From NCBI GenBank assembly GCA_050633265.1, contig JBOEGE010000005.1:372001-436000 (forward strand): a DNA stretch of 64,000 bases. Reading direction: 5' to 3'. Numbering within the stretch: position 1 is the first letter of the stretch; each line of letters starts with the position of its first letter. Both the position numbers and the translations under genes were made by a program. Positions 9,326-16,521 of the stretch are shown piece by piece. Origin of the DNA: JBLHZY01 sp050633265. Its GTDB lineage: Bacteria > Pseudomonadota > Alphaproteobacteria > Rhodobacterales > Rhodobacteraceae. The notes beneath the pieces were generated by a model. It was given only the letters and a program-made list of their open reading frames with translations, had not been told where the DNA came from and did no database searches.

Positions 9326-9544
9326 TTAGTTGCAGCGCGATGGGTAGCGCTGGCAATAAACGAGGTTGCCCGCAGCCCCAACAGCCGCACCAGCAACCGG
9401 ATCAGCGCCCGTAACAACCGCAACGCCCGCACCTGCGCCCGCGCCAAGCAAGCCTTGCTCAAGCTGCGTATCGCCACATGCGGCAAGCGCTGTAAGCCCG
9501 ACCATAGCCAAAATCCAAAGTTTCGCCCGTGTAAATGATAGCAT
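9326..9544 (-). CDS. Small lipoprotein, glycine/alanine-rich
   Basis: This 72-aa protein has a lipoprotein signal ending in the lipobox LAAC (residues about 20-23). After the acylated Cys come about 30 mainly small residues (LLGAGAGAGVAVVTGADPVAG) that could form a membrane-inserted hairpin, then a short tail with two Cys (LVYCQRYPSRCN). Such glycine-zipper lipoproteins are frequent in Rhodobacterales and have no known function. It lies between the pccB group and pccA, with a GCAAA-type operator just upstream and a terminator after it. Confidence 0.75.
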   Translation of the reverse strand: MLSFTRAKLWILAMVGLTALAACGDTQLEQGLLGAGAGAGVAVVTGADPVAGAAVGAAGNLVYCQRYPSRCN

Positions 9545-9560
9545 GGTGTTTTACCTTCCC

Positions 9561-9583
9561 AATTTGCCTCTTTGCGCAAATTA
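9561..9583 (-). promoter_or_regulatory. Candidate PccR (ScfR) operator upstream of lipoprotein-pccA
   Basis: On the minus strand the site reads TTTGCGCAAAGAGGCAAAT. It has two GCAAA cores 8 bp apart, the same spacing as within each unit of the pccB array. It ends about 17 bp before the lipoprotein ATG. Binding by PccR is inferred from the shared motif. Confidence 0.4.
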
Positions 9584-9681
9584 GGCGCCTTTCGGGCGGA
9601 AAAATCAATTGCAAATGTAGGGGTTAGGGCAAAATCGGCAAAGCACCGCGCATCCCCTTGGCGGGGCATTTGATCCGCCCC

Positions 9682-9718
9682 AAAAGGGTGAGGCCTGACC
9701 CGGGAAAGGCCAGACCTC
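9682..9718 (-). terminator. Hairpin/terminator after the gene ending at 9900
   Basis: GAGGTCTGGCC and GTCAGGCCTC can pair on the minus strand with two mismatches around a short loop, followed after a few bases by TTTT. It is probably the terminator of the pccB downstream genes, about 180 nt past the last stop. Confidence 0.5.
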
Positions 9719-9899
9719 ATAGAAGGGGAAGGGTAACGGTTTTGACAATTCACAACAGCGCGCTTGCTGGAACGTGTTGTTGCAAGAAAGAGTTTGACCT
9801 GAGTCGCCGCAGCACGAAACCCACCACACGCATAGCGCGAAAACTCGGCCATTTCTTGCCGAAATTGACCTAAGGTCAGCATATTTGCGCCGAGGCGGA

Positions 9900-10259
9900 T
9901 CACTCAAAAACCTCCGGGAAAGCGGCCAAGGCGCGCGGCACATCAAGCATGAGCATCGCCTCGTAACTGGCTGGATCAAAAGGATCTTCTGCCGGGATCA
10001 CTTCGCGCCCAAAGAGCCAGGCCAAGCGCCCCGCATCCAAATTGCCCCGCTCAAACGGCTCATGCCCAAAATTTTGCCACAGCGCCTTGAGAAAGGCCGC
10101 ATCCGCGCGCCGATCTGCTGGGCGGCGGTCTGCATGGCGCTCGCGCCGGGTGATTTCGGTCGCGCCTTTGGGATTCGCCCGGCGCACAACGAATTGAAAA
10201 TCAGTCCCCGCAAGGCGGCCCGGAAAGCCGCGGTGCTTTAGCATTGGTTCGCGCGCCAT
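9900..10259 (-). CDS. Unrecognised 119-aa protein, third gene downstream of pccB
   Basis: The start MAREPMLKHRGFPGRL (10259) lies 1 nt past the stop of the preceding secreted protein (TAGGATGG), so it is almost certainly translated from the same message. The protein is soluble with a very basic middle (ITRRERHADRRPADRRAD) and an aromatic C-terminal part (ALWQNFGHEPFERGN, EDPFDPASYEAMLMLDVPRAL). No domain is recognised. The gene string from pccB suggests a conserved accessory role, but this is inference only. A longer frame up to 10463 is rejected because it would run through the upstream gene. Confidence 0.65.
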   Translation of the reverse strand: MAREPMLKHRGFPGRLAGTDFQFVVRRANPKGATEITRRERHADRRPADRRADAAFLKALWQNFGHEPFERGNLDAGRLAWLFGREVIPAEDPFDPASYEAMLMLDVPRALAAFPEVFE

Positions 10260-10260
10260 C

Positions 10261-10677
10261 CTAATATCCTTCCCAAATACAGCCGTTTGCATCCGGCCGG
10301 TAAGCCTCAAACAGCTGAACAACATCCGGCATCGCTTCGCCATAAGGGACTTCGCGCTCTGCCATCGAAATGATAATAACCGCTGGCTGCGGGCCAATAT
10401 TGGCAATCCGCGGCAGGGCATAATCAACGCATAAAAAGGCCATATCGGCCTCGATCTGCTCATAGCTCATCTCATCGCGCGCGGCCCGGATCCATGGCGC
10501 AAGAAAGCGAAATCGATAGGTCAGCCCATAGCCCTGCGCATCTGAGATCACCTCGTGAAAGATCACCTCTTGGTTTGAGGGCAGGATCACCGGCTCAAGC
10601 GCGCGCGGCTCCAAACTTCCCGCCTGGCCAAACGCCGGAAGCGCCAAAAACACGCTCAATAAGGCCGCCCGGATCAT
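10261..10677 (-). CDS. Secreted DUF6497-like protein
   Basis: The 138-aa product starts MIRAALLSVFLALPAFGQA, a clear Sec signal peptide with AxA cleavage, followed by a probable periplasmic domain of about 120 aa. Segments such as NQEVIFHEVISDAQGYGLTYRFRFLAPWI and AFLCVDYALPRIANIGPQP are conserved-looking and resemble the DUF6497 family as I remember it; the function of that family is unknown. The ATG overlaps the preceding stop (ATGA, 10674-10677). Two Cys (in FLCVD and NGCIWEGY) may form a disulphide. Confidence 0.7.
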   Translation of the reverse strand: MIRAALLSVFLALPAFGQAGSLEPRALEPVILPSNQEVIFHEVISDAQGYGLTYRFRFLAPWIRAARDEMSYEQIEADMAFLCVDYALPRIANIGPQPAVIIISMAEREVPYGEAMPDVVQLFEAYRPDANGCIWEGY

Positions 10678-11030
10678 CGCTGCACCTGCGGTTTTCCAGC
10701 ACGGGCCAGCCAGCGGGCCCGCAAATCCCGATCCGCCAAAAGCGCCGCAACCCGCGCCTCGCAATGCCCCTTTGCCACCGCGCCCGCCACAGAGCCGCCC
10801 GCCGCAACCTGCATCCCATCGCCCTCGGCCCAAACCTGAACAACCGGGGCAAAACCGCGCAGATCACGCAGCGCCCGCCACATATCCTGGCGTATCTGCA
10901 TCGCCAAACGGCGCCGGCTGCGCACAGGCGCAAAGCCCGCTTTGGCACAAAAATCAAACCGTGCAGGCAAGCGACGAGAAAGCGTTAAAACGCCCGCTTC
11001 CTCCTTGATATGCCAGCCTGCGCGCGCCAC
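10674..11030 (-). CDS. Unrecognised 118-aa protein, first gene downstream of pccB
   Basis: The protein is arginine-rich and soluble (MARAGWHIKEEAGVLTLSRR to the C-terminus LARAGKPQVQR). It has a central stretch, QDMWRALRDLRGFAPVVQVW, and no recognised domain. It begins 80 nt after the pccB stop and overlaps the next gene by 4 bp. Codon use resembles its neighbours, supporting a real gene. Function is unknown. Confidence 0.7.
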   Translation of the reverse strand: MARAGWHIKEEAGVLTLSRRLPARFDFCAKAGFAPVRSRRRLAMQIRQDMWRALRDLRGFAPVVQVWAEGDGMQVAAGGSVAGAVAKGHCEARVAALLADRDLRARWLARAGKPQVQR

Positions 11031-11110
11031 GTTAGATAAGCTCCAAAACGCGCGAAACAGGCCGGAACATAGCGATCAATCGGATCATCATTGGCCCTCT
11101 CACCCCTGCC

Positions 11111-12643
11111 CTACAGCGGGATATTATCGTGCTTTTTCCATGGGTTGCTTTGCTGCTTACCTCTGAGCGAGGCAAAGGCGCGGCAGATGCGCTTACGGGT
11201 TGAATGGGGCATGATCACCTCATCGATAAAGCCCTTTTCAGCCGCAACAAACGGATTGGCAAAGCGCGCCTCATAATCGGCCGTGTGCTGCGCGATTTTC
11301 TCTGCATCCTTCAGATCGGCGCGGTGGATAATCTCGGTTGCGCCCTTGGCCCCCATCACAGCAATTTCCGCCGTTGGCCAAGCATAGTTGAAATCGCCGC
11401 GCAGGTGTTTGGAGGACATAACATCATAAGCCCCGCCGTAAGCTTTGCGCGTGATCACAGTCACTTTGGGAACGGTCGCCTCGCCATAAGCAAAGAGCAA
11501 TTTCGCCCCGTGCTTGATCACGCCGCCATATTCCTGGCCAGTCCCAGGCAAGAAACCGGGCACATCAACAAGCGTGAGGATCGGGATTTCAAACGCGTCA
11601 CAAAACCGCACAAACCGCGCCGCTTTACGCGAGCTATCAATGTCCAAACAGCCGGCCAAAACCATGGGCTGGTTGGCCACAACCCCAACAGTCGAGCCTT
11701 CAAGCCGGATAAAACCCGTCAGGATATTCTTGGCGAAATCTTCCTGAATTTCGTAAAAATCGCCCTCATCGCTGAGCTTATGGATCAGCTCTTTCATGTC
11801 ATAAGGCGTGTTTGGATTGTCGGGGATCAGCGTGTCCAAACTGTTCTCGATCCGCGCTGGATCATCAAAGAAAGGGCGCACGGGCGGCTTTTCGCGATTG
11901 TTGGCGGGCAGGAAATCAACCAAGCGGCGCACTTCTGTGAGCGCCTCAACATCGTTCTCAAAGGCGCCATCCGCGACCGAACTTTTCTTCGTATGCGTGC
12001 TCGCGCCGCCAAGCTCCTCGGCTGTAACCACTTCATTCGTAACCGTTTTTACCACATCAGGCCCGGTCACAAACATGTAAGAGCTGTCCTTCACCATAAA
12101 GATGAAATCGGTCATCGCAGGCGAATAAACCGCGCCGCCCGCACATGGCCCCATGATCACGCTGATCTGTGGAACAACGCCCGAGGCCATCACATTGCGC
12201 TGGAAAACTTCGGCATAACCAGCAAGCGAGGCAACCCCCTCTTGGATGCGCGCGCCGCCGCTGTCATTCAGCCCGATCACAGGCGCGCCATTTTGCATCG
12301 CCATATCCATGATCTTGCAGATTTTCTGCGCGTGGGTTTCCGAAAGCGAACCGCCAAAGACGGTAAAATCTTGCGAGAAAACATAGACTTGGCGCCCATT
12401 GATCGTCCCCCAGCCAGTGACAACCCCGTCGCCGTAAGGGCGATCCTGCTCCATGCCAAAATCGGTGCAGCGATGCGCCACGAATGTATCGAACTCCTCA
12501 AAGGAGTCCTCATCCAGCAAAAGATCAATCCGCTCGCGCGCGGTCAGCTTGCCCTTGGCGTGCTGGCTGGCGATGCGGCGCTCTCCGCCGCCTTGACGGG
12601 CCATTTCGCGGCGCTCTTCAAGCTCGTTTAGGATATCTTTCAT
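11111..12643 (-). CDS. pccB: Propionyl-CoA carboxylase, beta (carboxyltransferase) subunit
   Basis: The 510-aa subunit transfers the carboxyl group from biotin on PccA to propionyl-CoA, giving (S)-methylmalonyl-CoA. The N-terminus MKDILNELEERREMARQGGG and the segments GGARIQEGVASLAGYAEVFQRN and CAGGAVYSPAMTDFIFMV form the acyl-CoA oxyanion site. FLPGTGQEYGGVIKHGAKLL and KAYGGAYDVMSSK form the biotin-side oxyanion site. Length is normal. GGAG lies about 10 nt before the ATG. The upstream region carries a GCAAA array (12727-12776), so control by PccR and propionyl-CoA is likely. Confidence 0.98.
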   Translation of the reverse strand: MKDILNELEERREMARQGGGERRIASQHAKGKLTARERIDLLLDEDSFEEFDTFVAHRCTDFGMEQDRPYGDGVVTGWGTINGRQVYVFSQDFTVFGGSLSETHAQKICKIMDMAMQNGAPVIGLNDSGGARIQEGVASLAGYAEVFQRNVMASGVVPQISVIMGPCAGGAVYSPAMTDFIFMVKDSSYMFVTGPDVVKTVTNEVVTAEELGGASTHTKKSSVADGAFENDVEALTEVRRLVDFLPANNREKPPVRPFFDDPARIENSLDTLIPDNPNTPYDMKELIHKLSDEGDFYEIQEDFAKNILTGFIRLEGSTVGVVANQPMVLAGCLDIDSSRKAARFVRFCDAFEIPILTLVDVPGFLPGTGQEYGGVIKHGAKLLFAYGEATVPKVTVITRKAYGGAYDVMSSKHLRGDFNYAWPTAEIAVMGAKGATEIIHRADLKDAEKIAQHTADYEARFANPFVAAEKGFIDEVIMPHSTRKRICRAFASLRGKQQSNPWKKHDNIPL

Positions 12644-12726
12644 CTGGCAATTCTCCGTGGCTCATGGGGCACAATTGACCGCAATCTAAAGCCCAATGCC
12701 GCACATGCAAAGCACCAACTGGTAAA

Positions 12727-12776
12727 TTTGCAAACACTTGCCAAATGCAAACCAGCAAATCGCAAACTAGCAAATC
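12727..12776. promoter_or_regulatory. Candidate PccR (ScfR) operator array between pccB and the exporter
   Basis: The sequence holds TTTGCAAA at 12727 and then GCAAA cores at 12747, 12755, 12762 and 12770. The last four form two near-identical 15-bp units (12747-12761 and 12762-12776, one mismatch). PccR of Rhodobacter sphaeroides is known to bind paired TTTGCAAA-type half-sites at propionyl-CoA genes. The array is 84 bp from the pccB start and 91 bp from the exporter start, so it may serve both. Confidence 0.6.
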
Positions 12777-12866
12777 TCGCCACCCCGCGCCAGATCCCGA
12801 AAACCTGTGCATTTTCGCACATTGATACCAATAGACAGCCCAATCGCGCGAAGATACACCACCTCT

Positions 12867-14084
12867 ATGTCGAATGAAAATCCCTCTCGCTTCCTCGATC
12901 GCAGCACACCGCCCCATATCGCAACGCTGGTTTTGCTGGCGGGAATCGGCGCGCTTTCGATGAATGTTTTCCTCCCGGCCCTGCCTGAAATGACCGCGCA
13001 TTTCAACACAAGCTACGGCGTGATGCAGCTCTCTGTGGCGCTCTATTTGGCGGCGAATGGCGCGCTGCAAATCTTCGTGGGGCCGCTGGCCGATAAATAT
13101 GGCCGCCGCCCCGTTGCTCTTGCTGGGGTGATCATTTTTATCCTCTCCTCCGTCGCCTGTATCTATGCACCCAATGTGACGATCTTCCTGATTTTCCGCA
13201 TGATCCAAAGCGTGATCGCAGTTGGATTTGTGCTTTCGCGGGCCGTTGTGCGCGATATGTATCCGCCCAATCGCGCCGCGGCGATGATTGGCTATGTGGC
13301 GATGGGGATGTCGCTTGTTCCGATGTTTTCGCCCGTCATCGGCGGGATGCTAACCGAACATTTCGGCTGGACATCAAGCTTCTGGTTCATGGCGCTCGCC
13401 GGGATCTTTACCTTGGCGCTTGTCTGGTTTGATGAGGGGGAAACCAATGTTTCTCAAGGGCTTAGCCTCTCCGAGCAATTCGCCCAATACCCTGAGCTGT
13501 TCAATTCCCCGCGCTTTTGGGGCTATGCGCTGGCAACGGCCTTTTCGTCGGGCGCCTTCTTTGCCTACCTTGGCGGTGCGCCGTTTGTGGGCACGCAGAT
13601 CTTTGGCCTCTCACCCGCAGACCTGGGCTTCTGGTTCGGCGCGCCTGCGGTAGGCTACCTGCTTGGCAATTTCACCACCGGGCTGATCGCCGCGCGTGTT
13701 GGCATCAACCGGATGATCATTATCGGCGCTTCCGTGGCCTCAAGCGGGATCGCGCTTTCGATGATCCTCTTCCTGCTCGATATGGGCAGCGTTCCGAGCT
13801 TCTTTGGCTTTATGACATTCGTCGGATTTGGCAATGGTATGGTCATCCCAAATGCAACCTCTGGCGCGCTTTCCGTGCGGCCCCATCTTGCCGGAACGGC
13901 CTCTGGCCTTTCGGGCGCATTGATGGTTGGCGGGGGGGCTGCTTTGGCCGCGCTCGCCGGGGCAATGCTCACACCAGAGCGCGGCGTTTACCCGCTTTTG
14001 ATCATCATGCTCTGCAGCTGTTTGCTCGGTGTCGCCTCGATCATTTTGGTGATCCGCCGCGAGCGCCGCCTCGGGCTGATCTAA
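12867..14084 (+). CDS. Bcr/CflA-family MFS exporter
   Basis: The 405-aa protein has about twelve membrane segments. GPLADKYGRRPVALAGV is the MFS motif A between segments 2 and 3, and FRMIQSVIAVGFVLSRAVVRDMY matches the Bcr/CflA drug:H+ antiporter group. The start MSNENPSRF (12867) is preferred to an in-frame ATG at 12807 because homologues start shortly before the first helix. No strong ribosome site is visible. The gene is divergent from pccB and shares the GCAAA array, suggesting induction together with propionyl-CoA metabolism. The substrate is unknown. Confidence 0.88.
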   Translation: MSNENPSRFLDRSTPPHIATLVLLAGIGALSMNVFLPALPEMTAHFNTSYGVMQLSVALYLAANGALQIFVGPLADKYGRRPVALAGVIIFILSSVACIYAPNVTIFLIFRMIQSVIAVGFVLSRAVVRDMYPPNRAAAMIGYVAMGMSLVPMFSPVIGGMLTEHFGWTSSFWFMALAGIFTLALVWFDEGETNVSQGLSLSEQFAQYPELFNSPRFWGYALATAFSSGAFFAYLGGAPFVGTQIFGLSPADLGFWFGAPAVGYLLGNFTTGLIAARVGINRMIIIGASVASSGIALSMILFLLDMGSVPSFFGFMTFVGFGNGMVIPNATSGALSVRPHLAGTASGLSGALMVGGGAALAALAGAMLTPERGVYPLLIIMLCSCLLGVASIILVIRRERRLGLI

Positions 14085-14088
14085 ACGC

Positions 14089-14137
14089 GCAAAGCACAGG
14101 GTTGCAAACCCTGCGCCAATCCGTGCTAATCTGCAAA
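14089..14137 (+). promoter_or_regulatory. Candidate PccR autoregulatory operator
   Basis: GCAAA cores at 14089 and 14104 are exactly 15 bp apart, the same period as before pccB, and a third lies at 14133. The middle core is also inside an inverted repeat, CAGGGTT-GCA-AACCCTG (14097-14113). The site is between the exporter stop and the pccR ribosome site. Autoregulation is inferred. Confidence 0.45.
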
Positions 14138-14153
14138 CTCCGGAGGTGAGCAG

Positions 14154-15557
14154 ATGGCCCAACAAAAACTCTACGCAGGCGCGAAACTACGCGAGATGAG
14201 AACCCGCCTCGGGCTCACCCAAAAGCGCTTTGCCGAAAAGCTGAGCGTCTCCCTGCCCTACCTCAACCAAATGGAAAACAACAACCGCCCGGTTTCGACC
14301 GGCGTTGTCCTCGCTTTGGCCCAGGAATTCGGTTTTGATGTCACCGAGCTGAGCACAGGCGATGCTGAGCGCATGGTCACCGATATGCGCGAAGCCTTGG
14401 CCGATCCGATCTTTGCCGATACCGCCCCGCCCCTGGCCGATCTGCGCCTTGCGGCCTCCAATGCGCCTGTGCTCGCGCGCGCTTTTTTGGCCCTGCACCG
14501 CGCCTATCGCCAAAACTCAGAACGCCTTGCCTCACTGGATGAAGCTTTGGGGCGCGAAGGGGCCGCTTATCAGCCCTCGGCTTGGGAAGAGGTGCGCGAT
14601 TTCTTTCACTATTGCGACAATTACATTGATGCGGTCGATCGCGCCGCCGAAAACTTTGCCGCCCCCAAAGGCGAGATGCGCAATGTGATCGTCGCGGCCC
14701 ATGAGGCGCTGGAAAACATGGGCGTAACAGCAACTTACGCGCCAGAACCAGGCCTGCGCCACTATGAGGCCAGCACCCAGAACCTAACATTATCAACCAG
14801 AAATGCCGCCCCAACCCAGCGCTTTCAACTGCTGCATCAGCTCGCCCTTCTTACACAAAACGAACTTTTCGAAGCAACGCTGGATCTGGCGCGATTTCAG
14901 TCCGATGAAGCCCGCTCCATCGCCAAAATCGGCCTTGCCAATTACTTTGCCGGGGCGGCTTTGATGCCCTACCGCGCGTTCAAGGATGCCGCCGAAGAGA
15001 TCCGCCATGATCTCGAACAGCTCGCCGATCGTTTTGGCGCCTCGATTGAACAGGTCGCGCATCGTCTCTCGACCCTCCAGCGCCCCGGCGCCAAGGGCAT
15101 TCCCTTTTTCTTCGTGCGCGTCGATCAGGCCGGCACGATCACCAAACGTCACTCCGCCACGCGGCTGCAATTTGCCCGTTTTGGTGGCGCCTGCCCGCTT
15201 TGGAATGTGCACCGCGCCTTTGAAACGCCGGGCCATTTTCTGCGCCAACTCGCTGAAACACCCGATGGCGTGCGCTATCTCTCGATTGCCCGCGATGTTT
15301 CGAAATCCGGCGGAACATTTCATGCCCCAACCCGGCGCTATGCCATCGCTCTTGGCTGCGATGTACAACACGCAAGCGCGCTGACATATGCCGACGGGCT
15401 TGATCTTAGCAAGCCACAAGCCTTTGAACCGATTGGGATTTCCTGCCGCATCTGCGAGCGCAAGAATTGCCATCAGCGCGCCGTGCCGCCCTTGCAAAAC
15501 GCGCTGCATGTCGATCCGGATCGGCGCGGATTGCTGCCCTATGAGATCGCCCGCTAA
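14154..15557 (+). CDS. pccR: Short-chain fatty acyl-CoA regulator, XRE family (PccR/ScfR)
   Basis: The 467-aa protein has an N-terminal XRE helix-turn-helix (about 8-62: LREMRTRLGLTQKRFAEKLSVSLPYLNQMENN). A middle region follows where ImmA/IrrE-like proteins carry HExxH; here it reads LLHQLALL, so it is not a protease. The C-terminal short-chain acyl-CoA regulator domain has a cysteine cluster, CRICERKNCHQRAVPP. ScfR proteins sense acyl-CoAs and control carboxylase or glyoxylate genes; PccR is the propionyl-CoA type. The strong site GGAGGTGAG precedes the ATG. Its position next to pccB and the GCAAA sites supports the PccR assignment over RamB or IbcR. Confidence 0.92.
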   Translation: MAQQKLYAGAKLREMRTRLGLTQKRFAEKLSVSLPYLNQMENNNRPVSTGVVLALAQEFGFDVTELSTGDAERMVTDMREALADPIFADTAPPLADLRLAASNAPVLARAFLALHRAYRQNSERLASLDEALGREGAAYQPSAWEEVRDFFHYCDNYIDAVDRAAENFAAPKGEMRNVIVAAHEALENMGVTATYAPEPGLRHYEASTQNLTLSTRNAAPTQRFQLLHQLALLTQNELFEATLDLARFQSDEARSIAKIGLANYFAGAALMPYRAFKDAAEEIRHDLEQLADRFGASIEQVAHRLSTLQRPGAKGIPFFFVRVDQAGTITKRHSATRLQFARFGGACPLWNVHRAFETPGHFLRQLAETPDGVRYLSIARDVSKSGGTFHAPTRRYAIALGCDVQHASALTYADGLDLSKPQAFEPIGISCRICERKNCHQRAVPPLQNALHVDPDRRGLLPYEIAR

Positions 15558-15675
15558 GCCCCAATTGCCGCACCACGACCAAGGTCCAAAGACCAATGTC
15601 TAAGGGCGCGGCACGCTTCTGCGCTTTACCCTCCCCGGCATCCCACATATTCCTAACCCAAAGGGAGAGACACAT

Positions 15676-16134
15676 ATGGAACTCAAAGGCAGCCGCATCA
15701 TCGCCGCAGATCGCGCAACCGTCTGGGCGCATCTCAACAGCGCTGAAACGCTCAAAACTTGCATCCCCGGCTGCTCGGAATTGACTGGCTCCCCGGATGA
15801 GGGTTTCGAGGCCGTGGTCACCCAAAAAGTCGGCCCGGTGAAGGCCACGTTTAAGGGCAAAGTCGTTCTGAGCGACATCGAGATCAACCAATCCTACCGC
15901 ATCGATGGCGAGGGCACGGGCGGCGTAGCAGGCTTTGCCAAAGGCGGGGCGTTTGTATCCCTGGCTGAGGCCGAAGATGGCGGCACCGAGCTCACCTATG
16001 ATGTTGAAGCCAAGGTCGGCGGGAAAATCGCACAGCTTGGCTCGCGGCTGATCAATGGCTTTGCCAAAAAGATGGCCGACAAATTTTTCGAGAATTTTCA
16101 AACGACTGTTGAGGGCGGCTCTGTCGAGAGCTAA
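15676..16134 (+). CDS. CoxG-like SRPBCC-fold protein
   Basis: The 152-aa protein begins MELKGSRIIAADRATVWAHLN and continues with AETLKTCIPGCSELTGS. These are hallmarks of the CO-dehydrogenase subunit G/CoxG family of the START/SRPBCC fold. In Oligotropha CoxG anchors CO dehydrogenase to the membrane; here no coxMSL genes are nearby, so the role may differ. The ribosome site is AAGGGAGAG. A bidirectional terminator follows. Confidence 0.88.
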   Translation: MELKGSRIIAADRATVWAHLNSAETLKTCIPGCSELTGSPDEGFEAVVTQKVGPVKATFKGKVVLSDIEINQSYRIDGEGTGGVAGFAKGGAFVSLAEAEDGGTELTYDVEAKVGGKIAQLGSRLINGFAKKMADKFFENFQTTVEGGSVES

Positions 16135-16152
16135 GCCTTTCTTATTACACCG

Positions 16153-16191
16153 AAAAAGGCGCGCGAGGCGTTTCAGCCCTGCGCGCCTTTT
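16153..16191. terminator. Bidirectional terminator between the CoxG-like gene and ydcH
   Basis: AAAAGGCGCGC (16154-16164) pairs perfectly with GCGCGCCTTTT (16181-16191). A-runs and T-runs flank both arms, so it can end both converging transcripts. Confidence 0.85.
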
Positions 16192-16209
16192 CTTGCTTTG
16201 CGCCCCGCT

Positions 16210-16452
16210 TTAGGCCGCCGCGACAAGCATCTGATAAAGCTCATCCTTTAGCAGCCCGCGCTTTTTACGCATCTCTTCCTCGGCCATATCGCTAACCGGA
16301 GCGACATTGGTTTCGGCGCGGTGCACCTCGCGATTGATCTCGTGATATTCCTCCAAAAGCCGGGCAAAATGGGCGTTACCCGCCTTCAATGCGCTGATTT
16401 TCTCGGCCAATTCCGGGAAATCATCGGCAAGCTCATGTGGTGTATGGGACAA
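16210..16452 (-). CDS. YdcH family protein (DUF465), TTG start
   Basis: The 80-aa coiled-coil protein reads SHTPHELADDFPELAEKI after the initiator, the classical YdcH/DUF465 beginning. No ATG fits. A TTG at 16452 has a perfect AGGAGG 8 nt upstream (16461-16466), so TTG is the start. An ATG-started frame up to 16503 would bury this ribosome site. These proteins are small, helical and of unknown function. Confidence 0.85.
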   Translation of the reverse strand: MSHTPHELADDFPELAEKISALKAGNAHFARLLEEYHEINREVHRAETNVAPVSDMAEEEMRKKRGLLKDELYQMLVAAA

Positions 16453-16521
16453 GTGAAAATCCTCCTGTTTCGCTGTCCTAATAAAGGTAGCGCAGGGGGG
16501 CAAATTCCGCCTTGAGATGGA

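Larger units (their letters stand above)
9545..9899 (-). other. Intergenic region with promoter-like and hairpin elements
   Basis: No convincing gene is seen in these 355 bases. They hold a GCAAA-type operator near 9561-9583, a strong hairpin at 9690-9718, and a TTGACA on the plus strand at 9744 without a matching -10 box. A minus-strand frame starting MLTLGQFRQEMAEFSRYACGG near 9880 is open past the hairpin. It lacks a clear ribosome site and looks fortuitous. Confidence 0.4.

Noticed and set aside
9181..9903. Minus-strand 240-codon open frame across the lipoprotein and its spacer
   Set aside because: It runs through the lipoprotein gene in another frame, has no ribosome site, and crosses two hairpins. 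Composition is unlike the neighbouring genes.
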